Source: Caprimulgus europaeus (taxonomy: Eukaryota; Chordata; Aves; Caprimulgiformes; Caprimulgidae). From it: a stretch of 64,000 nucleotides of DNA. Shown in pieces: positions 35,690 through 47,038 of this stretch. The stretch is from the NCBI GenBank assembly GCA_907165065.1, contig OU015530.1:48221465-48285464 (forward strand). The letters are read 5' to 3'. Both the position numbers and the translations under genes were made by a program. The stretch's first letter is position 1; every line of letters starts with the position of its first letter. Under the pieces are notes generated by a model. The model ran no database searches and was not told where the DNA came from. It saw only the letters and a program-made list of their open reading frames with translations.

Positions 35690-36042
35690 CCTGTTCCTTT
35701 GTATTTGCCATGAATCTTTGTGCTGAAGATTTTGATATTCCGTCGAAGTTGTGCTCTGGCGGCGCCTCTCGCTGTGCTACGTGATTGCCTGCCCGTGCTG
35801 TTGGATGCTGAGCACTGTAACTGGGTTGCTTCTACATTAGAGGTGCTTTTGCTCTCACACTTTCCAGCTTCCCATGAGAAATGCTTCATAGACTCCTGAA
35901 ATGGTGTCTGAGCTTCTGCAGCGCTCTTTGCAGCAGTGAAACGCCACCTAACCTCTTCATCATCCTGGTTCTGTTGGATTTTTGCTTTTTGTTTTTTGCA
36001 CAGAGTTTCTGCTGACCAAGTTTTGGTCAAGACAAGATGTCA
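35690..36042 (-). pseudogene. Unidentified minus-strand open frame ending at a consensus splice donor (putative exon or retrocopy)
   Basis: On the minus strand an open frame of about 117 codons runs from after a stop at 36043-36045 to a TAA near 35686. It has no ATG near its start. The peptide is rich in Lys, Gln, Ser and Arg (for example KKQKAKIQQNQDDEEVRWRF, then RSTARGAARAQLRRNIK). I do not recognise it. The frame reads into AACAGG|GTAAGTA with the exon edge at 35690, a very good splice-donor match. CpG dinucleotides are more frequent (ggcggcgcctctcgc, ccgtcgaag) than in the surrounding AT-rich DNA. A 49-bp block inside it (35811-35859) recurs at 33935. It could be an exon of an unannotated minus-strand gene, a decayed retrocopy, or part of an uncharacterised repeat. 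Confidence 0.3.
35811..35859 (-). repeat. 49-bp duplicated block, copy B
   Basis: This is the partner of 33935-33983, with two mismatches. In the minus-strand frame it encodes a segment reading CESKSTSNVEATQLQC. Confidence 0.75.
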
Positions 36043-36326
36043 CAGAGCAGAGACGGGAGTCTCTGAGACCCATGCGCAGACTGACACCACTTTGTCTCTG
36101 ATGAGTGCTGGGGTTTTCTGACTCCAGCCACTCCTCAGAAAATTCAGTATTTACTGTAGCTATGAATATAATTCTTCTATAAATGAAAATTGCCTGTATT
36201 TTTCACCTGTCCTACAATGAAGTAGTTCCAGGCCAGGCAATGCCTGCACTACATGATCTATATGAACGGAGGAGCTTCTGGTTTGGCCAGGAACTCCTGA
36301 CTGAGCTCCAAAACAGCAAGGTGTCC

Positions 36327-36665
36327 TGGCTTTTAGCTGGGACAGAGCTGGGTTTCTGTTCAGTAGCTAGAATTGTGCTGTGATTTGGTCTCAGCATGGG
36401 ATTCGTTGGGAGAAATACTGATAACACACCAGTGTTTGCATTTTTGTCACTGGAAGTGAAGGACTTTGTGTTCTGTCAGTCTACAACTGCGAGATCTAAG
36501 GGGGTGAGGAATATTTAAATTAATAAGCTAAACTGGCATTTGGATATGCCAATGGGATATTCCATATCATATAATGTCATGTCCAGTATATTAGTGAGGA
36601 TCTCTCCCTCTCTTGTCCTTGGAGCTGGGGGGAGAGTGAGGGAGCAGCTGTATTTGGCTGCTAGC
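36327..36665 (+). mobile_element. Degraded avian endogenous-retrovirus LTR (solo)
   Basis: The segment begins with TGGCTTTTAGCTGGGACAGA and goes through 'agtagctagaattgtgctgt' and 'ttgataacacaccagtg'-like motifs. It reaches 'gggatattccatatcatata' followed by 'atgtcatgtccagtatat', the U3 promoter block of an LTR type I associate with avian ERVs (from memory). The ancestral TATA position now reads cagtatattag, so the promoter is probably disabled. No gag, pol or env remnant is adjacent. The right boundary is uncertain. Confidence 0.6.
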
Positions 36666-36775
36666 CAAGTGCTAGCCGAGTGAAACCACCACGCAAGGGA
36701 CTGCAAAGAAGGTGGAAACAGGGACAGTCTGGTATGACTGGTTGTGTTGGGGTTGCATTGCTGAGGGTGCAACCA

Positions 36776-36890
36776 GCAGGTCAAGGGAGGTAGTTTTCAT
36801 ACGTTCTCTACATAGGACTTGTGTAACTGCACCAGTGTCCAATTTGGGGCTCTCCAGTACCAGACAGCAGCAGACTGCAGTGGAAAGCCA
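36776..36890 (+). mobile_element. CR1 LINE internal fragment, diverged
   Basis: The text 'caagggaggtagttttcata', then 'ctctacataggacttgtgta' and 'tccaatttggggctctccag', aligns by eye with the CR1 ORF2 segment that encodes the PLYSALVRPHLEYCVQFW-like region. The 3' tail is missing. Divergence is high, so boundaries are approximate. Confidence 0.55.
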
Positions 36891-37884
36891 CCAAACAGTC
36901 TGGGAGACTTTTCTTTAATTCTCAGGCTTCAGCGTGCAATTGGATTCTGTAGAACATCATGGCTCACATCCACAAAATAGTGTATCCAGCTGCCTGAGTC
37001 TCTTTGGGACCATTGATTCAGAGCTGCTGTGAGAAAAGACCCCTCTGGGGCTTGCCTCCTTGGATCTGACTCATGTTTGCACAAGATCAGGTATGTGAAG
37101 ATCTGGAAGATGGCTCTCCCTCCCTCATACCATCCTCTCTTGGTGCTTACTTCTTTATAGCTGGCTCTTCCCATGCTTGGAGGCAGGATTGGTCAATCTC
37201 TTGCCTCTCCCTCACCTTGTCTTTGAGAACAGGGCTGGTCACATTCATCCATGACCTGGCACTGGTTCACTGCTAAGAGCCAGACCAAAGCCAGTCCCCA
37301 GAGGGGTCTGGAGTTACAGTCCAGCAAGAATACTTGCCTTTGCAGGTGTCCTGAGACTGCTCCTGGAAGAGCACAGACAAGGTCTGGACTGCATCAGAGC
37401 CAGAGCCTGTACACATTCCCTCTCCAGGGGCTGAAGAAACTCCTTTTATTGCTTGTAGTCTGGCATGGAGCCTGCTGGCACACACAACCCCCTCCTCTGT
37501 TGTGGGCTCTGAGGCAACTGGTAATGCTTTTATCTCCATCTAACAGGTCTATGGTCAGACCTTACTGGACAGCTGATGTTGTTTCCTATGAGGACCTCCT
37601 CAGGACCTGGAGCCTGTTTCTGCAATGAGGTTTCTTCTGCTGGAGAAGGAAACATTCCTCTCAAGCCCCTGGGGCATGATCCCATATATCAGTCATGGAC
37701 ACATCTTTTGTGAGCTGGAGGTTCCTTATCTCTTATTGCTTTCATACTCTACTAGGCTGTGATGAGAGCTTTGTCAGCACTTCTACTTCTTGTCTTTCTT
37801 TTTTCCTATTTCTATGGTCAGTTGTTTAATGTGTGGTGTGATCCCATTCTGACCTGAAGAGAATATCTTTTGTTTTAGGTGGAT
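36891..37884. other. Intergenic sequence, no gene recognised
   Basis: Unique sequence separates the LTR/CR1 remnants from the LTR fold-back. A 125-codon frame at 37251-37628 lacks family features. Confidence 0.5.
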
Positions 37885-38068
37885 GCCCTGGTTTTTAGCT
37901 GAGACAGAGCTAGACTTCTTTTTAGTAGCTAGAATAGCGCTGTATTTTGATTTCAGCATGGGATTTGTTATCACTGTTTCTCTCATAACAAATCCCAGGC
38001 TGAAAGCAAAACAGCACTATTCTAGCTACTAAAAAGAAACCCAGCTCTGTCCCAGCTAAAACCAGGGC
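37885..38068. repeat. Large fold-back inverted repeat made of LTR sequence
   Basis: Arm 1 (37885-37971) and arm 2 (37985-38068) are reverse complements at roughly 90 percent identity, separated by only 13 bases. Both arms begin or end with the LTR edge (gccctggttttagctg) and are cut at the same internal point (gggatttgttat). Arm 1 is in the same orientation as the LTR at 36327. The single strand could form a hairpin of more than 80 base pairs. It may come from two opposed LTR fragments or from a fold-back duplication of one. Confidence 0.85.
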
Positions 38069-41000
38069 AGTGGTTTCAGGTCACTTTAGAGACTTCAGAT
38101 TGCCATTTGCATCACTGAATTAAGCAGTGGTGATGTGTTATCCTTAGTCCCTGAACTAAGCATAGCATGGTCACAGTTCAAATTTTTGCTGCACTTATGC
38201 TAAGGAACTCACCCCAAATTGCACAGGTTTGCCTTCCATCTTGGTCCTGTGTAAAAAAAAAAGCATAAAGAAAACTTTCACCCATTTGTGCCTCATGGAT
38301 TTCCTTAGCCCTTCTCTTGTTTATTGTATCATTGCTATGTGTTTGACTTTGGCTGTATGGACAGAGATTAATCAGCTTATTTAGCTGCAAAGCACTATAA
38401 ATATACACTGACTGGGCTTTACAAATCTGAAGTGTTTCAGAAGATTGGATGGCTCATTACTTGCAAGATCATTAAAGCTGGGAGACAGATAATAAATAGC
38501 CCATTAAATCGTTCAGCCCCACCCTTGGCAACAGACGATCTCTTTTTTTACTCATCACTGGACATTTCACCTTTCTGAACTTAGTTCAAACCCAAGGCTG
38601 ATCCACCATTGGGTTTATCAGCAACCTGCCAGCAGAACATGTGAAGGACAAGCAAGAATCAGCCCTTCTGCTGGAGGAGAGCAGAGTCTCTGCCTTGTCT
38701 CTCACACCATGTATTGTCCTCGTCACACGCTGCAGCAGAAGCACCCAGGGCTGCACGGACAGGGTGGCAAAGCAAACCTGTCCCCTCGGGGACAGAGCTC
38801 CAGGTCAGGGCTCAGGCAGCCACGGGAGCTGCCTGTAAAAGGAGCTTGGTAAATTTGTCACTTTTTGTTCTACGGCAGTTTGGCAGATAAAAGAAGACGT
38901 GAGTCCCCAAGGCTCTCCATCTGGCACCTTTCATGAGCACTAAATAATTTAGTAAAGAAAGTCTTTACATGTTCAGTGCTCTCTTCCTGTATCTGACATG
39001 GCTCACCCAAAGCTCTCTTGAAAATAAAAGTGCCTGAGAATATTGCTTTCTCAAAGTAGTCTGAACTCCAAATATCTTTAGAGTTAACATCTTCTGACCT
39101 TTGGCCACTGCTCTTTATTAATGCCAGATCTATATAGTATTAAAACCAGAATTTTACCATTGTGATAACCATGTCTTTTTAATTGCTTATGCAGCAATTT
39201 GAATGTCTTAGCAGGTATAGTGAAAGTGTTTTTCTTTGTGAAGAAGTTCTTTGTTTCTTTTTATGTTCTGCAATTTTCTTAAACACAGTTGATAACTGCC
39301 ATTTTTCTATGCAAAATAGTTTCTTTTTTCCCCCTATTCCTCATGTTCTTTCAGTTTTATATAGAGAAGGAACAGGCTGCCTGAGCTTCACATCCTAAAT
39401 GCTTAAAAAAATGATTGGTATGCCTGGACAGCCAATTTGAGAAGTCTTCAGAGAAACCTGATTTAAAAACTAAGGGTGCTCAGTAGTTTCTGAGAAAAAC
39501 CCTGAAAACCAGAATACAAAAGGCATGTCGCTGTCAAAGTATTTCAAGCAGGGAATCTATCAGCATCAATGTTTCTGAAAGCTTTTATCCACTTTCCTTA
39601 TGTCTTCTCCAGACACAAAGGATACAAAGAAAAAAATAATATGACTGCTACTCTAAAATACTCACAAATTTCCAGTGTACCTGCAACAGCGGTGTCTGGA
39701 TTGTGGAAACCAGTGGTGGGATGCCTGAGTTTTAGGGCCTGGCAAGAGGTGTAAGGCTGTTCATCCTGGAAGCCAGAGGATGGTCCATTCTCTGAGGAGG
39801 GAGGTTGCTGCCAAACAGGGATGCAAAGCCCTGCTGGGAGGAGCCCTCCGTGGTGAAATGGGCCTTCTCCCAGATAAAAACACATTTATATTCAAGGAAA
39901 GGATTCACTCAGACTGTGTTGAGTTTGTGTGGGAGAAAGGGACAGCACCCACTGCAGATGTTCAGAGAAGCTTCGTGGAAAAACATTTTCAATGAGCCAC
40001 AAGATGTATTTTTTGAACCTGAAAGAGCTTATTATTTCTCTGTCCAAGTTTAATCCAACTGTATTTACTGCAGTCAGAAGCCCTATTCAGCAGGTCCATA
40101 CAGCTCATTGAAGTCCATAGCAGTTGAACACATGCTTCAGTGCTTTCAAAGCCATAGTCTTTCATTTTTTTTAATTTTTTTTTTCCAGTTTCTGTGTTCC
40201 TCACACACTGGTCCATGTATGTGCCAAAGCAACACAAACAAGTCAGTAGAACTGCTCGCAGATCACAGCACTTCATCCCCTGCTTGTTTGAAACCCACAG
40301 CCTGTGCCAACTTAAATCTCACCAAAAGTCACAAGGAAATATCATGCAACACACTTTGCCTGTGAAAGGCACACAAACTGGGTCTTCAAAGGTTTGGTGG
40401 TGCGTTAAGTCAGCAGACACTCACTGGAAATGTGTCTGGGGAAGGTTGCAGGCAGGGAGAACCCGACAGAAAGAGTGCCACAGGAGCAGAGTGTGTGCTG
40501 AGGTGCACGGGAAAAGCTTCAAGGGGCACCTGCCCAGTTGGTGTGACCCTATGAAAGGCTGGTAGAGTAGTCACCTTACGTGTGACCCACATCTAAATTC
40601 TGACCTTGTCAGCTGCCCTTCTCTTCTCACAAGTACTAACTACTCTCCAGGAATCTTCCCCACCCCCAAGGCAAAAATTTTAAGCAGGCATCATTTTGTC
40701 CCTCTGTCCATCTATACATTTCACAGTAAAACTGGCTTATCTACAGCCTAAAGATTTGGGTGCCTTGGAAATCATCTGCCCAGTCTCTTTAACAGGGAAT
40801 GTGCTGGATAAGCCCTGCCATGTCCTAATCCAGGTTTGGAAATTGTATTTGTTTGAGCAGGAACTGCCTCTTAATTGAACTTGCTGCCCTACCACAAGCA
40901 GTTGCATTTAGAAACCGAGCACGTATGGTGCTACGGTCATCAGACCACAGTGTGGGGTGAACTAGGTTACACAGTGAATAAGAGGTGTAATATTTATACT

Positions 41001-41083
41001 GCTCACCTTCCCACAATTCAAATTCCCCCTCAGAAGGAGAAGTTTCAGCTTTCTGGCACATAGACCATTTCAGAGACACTGCT
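38069..41083. other. Intergenic sequence, no gene recognised
   Basis: The segment is unique, mostly AT-rich sequence with T-runs near 40166-40185. No repeat family or coding exon was recognised. Confidence 0.55.
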
Positions 41084-41432
41084 AGAGCTTTTTGTTCTCT
41101 ACAACTACCTGAAAGGAGGCTGTAGGGAGGTGGGGGTCCATCTGTTCAACCAAGTAACAAGTGATAGGACAAGAGGAAATGGCCTGAAGTTACGCCAAGG
41201 AATGTTTAGATTGGATATTAGGAATAATTTCTTTCCTGAAAGGGTTGTCAGGCATTGGAAGGGGTTGCCCAGGGCAGTGGCGGAGTCCCTATCCCTGGAG
41301 GGACTGAAGAGTTATGTGGACATAGTGCTGAGGGACATGGTTCAGTCGAGGACTTGTCAGTGTTGGGTTAATGATTGGTCTCAGTGATCTTGTAGGTTTT
41401 TTCCAACTAGGTAATTCCATGATTCTGTGAAT
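41084..41432 (+). mobile_element. CR1 LINE 3' fragment (same subfamily as 17236-17612)
   Basis: The fragment runs from 'agagctttttgttctctaca' through 'ttcaaccaagtaacaagtga', 'ggggttgcccagggcagtgg' and 'tcagtgttgggttaatgatt' to 'attccatgattctgtgaat'. An 85-codon frame at 41130-41387 preserves the last part of ORF2 ([20 protein letters not shown]) without an internal stop. Confidence 0.92.
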
Positions 41433-42844
41433 ATTGCAGGTTTACCAGGAGACACTGTGCTCCAAGTCCTTTACAGGCTCATCAGAGAGCAAATGAAAAG
41501 CAACAGTTTCTGCAAATGTACCTTTTGGGAGCCAGGAGCAGTGGAGCAGAGTAGGTAAAATGCAGGAGCTTTGCAGGAGCTTGAGGAAGCCTAGGTAAAA
41601 GCTGCGATAGCACAAGATGGCCTGAAACAGAAGACTCTTGTAAATTAACATGATTTAACATAATTAGACCTTTGATCTTGTCCATACTTATGAAATAGTG
41701 AATGTGGAACCCTGAAGGAATTCAAGGAAGAACTGACTTTATATGAACCCTCCCTGTAAACCAAGGTCCGTCATAAATCACCTTTCTCAGCTTCCAGTGC
41801 CTCAGCAAAGGGCTGAACTTGCCCTCAGTGCTCCCAGCCCTGTCAATGTCAGCTCTGCAATGAGCTCTGCCAGGCCAGTGCTGGCCAGGCTACATTTTGA
41901 AAAATCACAAGAAAAGCAATGATGTAAAATGCCTGCTTAGACTGTGCAGGTCTGGGGACAAGGGCTGAATCTTTCTTGTGTCTCAGCACCCCACAGTGCT
42001 ATGACACTAACCCCTGACTACCATCTACCCCTGCCCTATTAGCTATTCTTGCAATTATAACTATAAAAACTAAGAGAAACTCACATCATTCAGGTATTTA
42101 AAAATAAGGCCTTTTAATTTTACCCTTAATTTCCCTGAGAGCTAGAAGGTTATGTCTGTGCGCTTGTATAACCCTCTTATTGCAGTGCAAAATGTTTATT
42201 ACCCTGATTTGTGTTTTGAGAACATCAAGAGTAGTTTTGCTACAAAAATAAACAAGCAGAGGAATGAATGGAAATACTGTTCAATCAGGAGCCCTTCATT
42301 GATGAAATACCTGTCACATACCTCTGCCTGAAGCACACAGACACACTTGTACAGCAATGTGGCAAGTGGCCCACTGATCATATTCCAAGTAAGTCCTAAA
42401 AAAGGAAAATTTCTACAGTCTTCAAATCTATAGAGGAGCAGATGGATGATGGTAAACTCTAAGTGCTTTACTGGCTGCCTGCCTGCCATCCTCTGAACAA
42501 GGGCTAATAATAATATCACTTAAAAGAGCCGCTGAAAGGTTAGATTAGTTTCACTGCTGTGATTTGCAAATAATCCAATATCTGAGTTTACTACATCCTT
42601 TGCTATGACCATGGTAAACAAATTCCTGGGTGCAGTATGTTTGCACACTGATGGGCTTGTGCTTACCTTTCAGGAGGCAGAAATCAATAGAGTGGATCTG
42701 GGTCCTAGTGGAGTCACTGGCAAAATACAGTTTCACCAACCATTTCTTTACAACAACTCCCAGTCTCGTCAGTCACGGGGCAGGGAGGAAAGCTGGCTCC
42801 CACTCACCTCTGGCTTCTTCTGCAGCTTTTTAAGCCTTTATTGA
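41433..42844. other. Intergenic sequence, no gene recognised
   Basis: The segment is unique and AT-rich. No repeat or exon was seen. Confidence 0.55.
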
Positions 42845-43211
42845 TGGGAGAAGGCTCTGTGGAGACCTCATTGTGGCCTTCAAGTACTTGAAGAGACCTT
42901 ATAAACAGGAGGGAGAGCGACTTTTTACATGGGCAGATAATGACAGGACAAGGGGAAATGGTTTTAGACTAGGAGAGGGGAGATTTAGGTTAGATATTAG
43001 GAGGAAATTTTTCAGCCACAGGGTGGTGAGGCACTGGAGCAGGTTGCCCAGAGAATTTGTGGATGCCCCATCCCTGCAGCAATCAGGGTCAGGTTGGATG
43101 AAGCCCTGGGCCACCTGATCTAGTGACTGGCAACCCTGTCCACAGCAGAGGGGCTGGAACTGGATGACCTTTTGGGTCCTTTCCAATCCAAACCACTCTG
43201 TGATTCTATGC
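42845..43211 (+). mobile_element. CR1 LINE 3' fragment (another subfamily)
   Basis: The segment starts near 'ggctctgtggagacctcatt' with 'gtggccttcaagtacttgaa'. It continues through 'aggttagatattaggaggaa' and 'caggttgcccagagaatttg' to the tail 'ggaactggatgaccttttgg...accactctgtgattctatg'. The ORF2 C-terminal remnant GNGFRLGEGRFRLDIRRKFF is readable at 42873-43118. Confidence 0.92.
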
Positions 43212-46200
43212 ATTTGGAGCCTTTGGTGTTGCATGTGAATCAAGGGAAGAACAGTCTCACCTTGAACTCCTGGGCAGGCATGTGGTTAATCCTGGAGTGG
43301 TTTGCACAGCTCTGCCGTGGCCAGGGACTACACCCCACGTGGCTTGGGGGTTCATGCTGCCACTGGCCTGGTGCTGTGCACAGCCTGGTCAGTGCACAGC
43401 CCAAATATTGCAGCCTCTTTCATCCCCAGCAGAAAGTCTTCCTCTGAAGGAGGCAAGCGTGGTGTCAGCAATAAATGCAATGAACTCCTCTCTCATTGAA
43501 CACCAAGCACAGAAGTGCTACTGAAATGAAAAAGCTGGCAAATAACTCTGGATATATGGGCTCACAAATTAAGAGGTTTTATTCCCCTCTTTTTTCTTCT
43601 TCTTGATTTCTTGCGTGATGAGAGCTGTATATTCGAGATCACAGCCATGAGCCACCACTTTGCCCTCCCTCCCCTGAGGGTTGGTAAACTCAGATTTGGA
43701 TTTTACTAACTGTGAGTGAAACACAGAGGCTGTATTTTTACATGAAACAGTCATTGTAGAAGCTACATCAGGGAATAAAATGATCTTGGAATGATTTAAT
43801 TCCAAATATCTTCAGAAAACATCTGAACAAAAGAATAAGGAGGCTTGGCACCTAGAGAAATAACCGTGCCACTTGGATCTGTTCAAATTGACCAGTGTAA
43901 TACAGACAATGCTTGTTCTGTGTTTCCTGAACCTGGGATCTGAATGAGGCTGAATGGCCCATCCACCCCATTCTGTTCATTTCTTTACTAGTTTTCCTCT
44001 CTCTAATCAGCTCTTTAGAAATGGTTACTGCTTCCATTTTAATTGTGAATAAACAGGAGCCATCCTAGCTGCACCCTGCTACTGCTTCCTGCTCAGACCA
44101 TTGTCTTCCTTGGTGAGAGGACCAGGTCTGGCCCATTTGCCAGGAGTTTGGTCACCATATGACTCCGACAGTCTCCTGGACAGGACAGGCAGGCTGTGAT
44201 GCTCTCATCACCAGCAGGTTTTCAATCCTCTAGATCATCGTACTTTTTGATAGTGATATGACATCTCTGCTTGTTGCCAAGCAATCCAAACAACACAGAC
44301 AGGGTAGGCATTTGCTGTACAAGGGTTTTTTTATACTTTTGTTTAATATCACATAGAAACAAAATAAATCACAAAAAACACCCATAATGCTACACTGACC
44401 CACATTTTGCAGAGTCAATGAGCATTTTCTTTCCCCTTGCAGCAAGAGCTGCCAGCACTCCTCAGGGAAGAGCATCAGACCCACACACCTCACCATACTC
44501 GCGTTTCCACAGCAGACCAGGCTGATGCAGAGGGGACATGCACACATCAGCACACAGGCACCCAGTGACACCCACACACACAGAGCAGGAGGAGACCCAG
44601 CAACCCCATGCTAACCTAGGGACTGATTACAGCAACGTCTGAATGGTGCAGGACTGTGGTATTACCACTGCTGTCAATACTAACCCATCTATTTTGATCA
44701 TTTAACACTTGCTGATACTGAGAGGTTCTGCATTGCTGGGGTTTGCAGCCAGCCTTTGAAATGTTGCAGAAGGAATCCCTGGAGCTATGGAAATGCATTT
44801 TCCTTTTTCCATAAAATTCATCTATATTTTGCTGAGTTATGAACTTTGAAAACAGCAATTTCTCTTCTGTCCTTTCATGTTTCCCCTAGAAAAAGAAGTG
44901 GATTTTCAAACTAATTGATCATGATGTGCTCCAAAGCACATCTGTGTCTGCACAGCAGGGCTGGGAGTGCTGAGGAGAGCCAGCTCCAGACCCACCAACA
45001 GGACATGCTCCTCCAGTGAAAGCATTGACAGGGTTTCCAAATTAGAAGAGCAAGGGTGGGTTGGAGTGGCCTTACCTGACATGTGAGATCCTTACAGGTC
45101 TGATGACCAGCTCTGGTTGGACCAGATGTGGAAATGGAAAGAAAAAGACCGAGGTTCTTCAGTCCTCCCCTCTCCTCCTGCCTCCTGGTGGGCCACCCCT
45201 CATCCTGTCAGCAGAGGTAACAGAGGTGGTAACCATGCCAAGTGGTCAGCATGCTCTTTCTAGTAATACTGTGTAATGAATGCATACAAATAAAAGACAC
45301 AACAGTTAGACATGAAAAAAATTGAGTTTTTACCTCTTTATTTAAAATTACATGAAAGTGGCATTTAGTAATACATGAAAAGAATTCCATTTAGGCTTCA
45401 AAGTCAAGCATTGGAGATGAAGGAAAGGGGTGATTAGTGTGCAACCTTAATTCTGTCCTCTATCTGCATTATGTTACAGAATTTAATTGCCAAATCACTT
45501 GTGCCTCAGGGAGAGTCCAAAATGGAAATTCAAGAGGCAGAATCAAGACAATTTAAATGCAGCATTAATTTCCCAACTTTGCAGTACACATTTTTGCATC
45601 ATGAATAGCTTTTTTTTAAAATACAATTTACAAGACATAGAAAAAAAAATCTGCAGGAAAGGAAATACAATTATTTATGAATGGAAAACTGAGATGTGGA
45701 GCAATTAAGGAACCTGTTCAGCATCACACACAAAAAAGGGCAGTGGGGAAGGAGTTGAACCTAGTTTCCCAGTAGAGTTTTTGATCACAGGAAGCTGACT
45801 CTCAGTGGAATACTTCTGTGCAACCCTTGTTTAAAGTAAGATGATTTTTATAAACAACTTTTATCTATAATGCCTGTATTGTTATAGTGTCAGACTGTCA
45901 CTTTCACTTTGTCCTCTACTTTAAAAGAAAAAAAGCCCATGTCCTAATTCATATGTAATGATGACTAGAGTCATGTAGGAACCTCATTCCTATATTTTCT
46001 GTTCTCCAATTTGTTGCCCATCCAGGATTTTGCATGTATTCATTTTCTTTACTATAAGATGTTAAGAAAATCATGGCACTGGGACAAGCCCTCCCTGCAG
46101 GTCACCCTTTCCTCCACACTGTCCTTGTGATTGTGGGGGCCCTGTGTGGTGTGGAAGGCTTTCTGCACTTCTGGTAAGTGATGTTCAGCACCATTTTCCA

Positions 46201-46791
46201 AGAAATGGAATGACCCATTAGTTTTCCATCTTTGCACAAGGTGCTGCAATTCAGCCACTTGCAGCCCCTACCACTGCCCTCCCTGGCTGGCATGGATGGA
46301 CATGACCAATGAAACAAGTGTCTGGAAAGCTGTTGTGAGGCCTGGTTGTCTCAAAAATCCTGCTCATTAAAGGTTTTTGTGGTGTTCTGGGTGCTCTCAC
46401 TGAGATCTTTCTGGGGCCAGGAGCTGCTGTGAAGCTGCTCTGACCACTGAGCATGAAGCCATTGCCTTGCTCAGGAAGAGACTCAATGGTGGGGTCTCAG
46501 CAGCTTCAGCAGAAATGCCATTGTGGCTACATTCCTCTTTGGTCCTTCTCCTGCTTGTTTCCAAAGCACTCTGTCTAAGTGCCCCATGGCCAACACAGTG
46601 CCTGCAGCCTCTGAGGAAGGACAGGGTAGGAGGGGCAACCAAACATGGCTTTTTCCTTTGTCAGTACTGGAGGGGACATAAGAGGCATACTGCTCCCATC
46701 ACTCTTACCCCACCCTGTGTTCCCAGCCCACAGAGGAAGCATAATTGCTTTTCTCTGCAGCCCTCTGAGTTCAGGAGCTTCTTCTCTAGAT
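43212..46791. other. Intergenic sequence, no gene recognised
   Basis: The segment is unique sequence with short homopolymer runs and a short CA-rich tract near 44565-44582. Open frames on both strands have no family features. Confidence 0.55.
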
Positions 46792-47038
46792 GAGATATTA
46801 GGAAAAAATTCTTTACTATGAGGGTGGTGAGACACTGGAACAGGTTGCCCAGAGAAGCTGTGGATGCCCCCTCCCTGGAAGTGTTCAAGGCCAGGTTGGA
46901 TGAGGCTTTGAGCAACCTGGTCTAGTGGAAGGTGTCCCTGCTGATGGCAGGGGGGTTGGGATTGGATGATCTTTAAGGTCCCTTCCAACCCAAACCATTC
47001 TCTGGAGAGGTTTCTTCTATGGAGAATTCTATGATTCT
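46792..47038 (+). mobile_element. CR1 LINE 3' fragment with an interrupted tail
   Basis: The sequence 'gatattaggaaaaaattctt', then 'gaacaggttgcccagagaag', 'aaggccaggttggatgaggc' and 'gattggatgatctttaaggt' identifies a CR1 copy on the + strand. After 'aaaccattct' the usual 'atgattct' end is displaced by about 20 extra bases before 'ctatgattct' appears at 47027-47036. Confidence 0.9.

Noticed and set aside
36666-37884. Internal retroviral genes between the LTR at 36.3 kb and the LTR fold-back at 37.9 kb
   Set aside because: Only about 1.2 kb separates them. It contains a CR1 fragment and unique sequence, and no gag, pol or env-like frame is visible.
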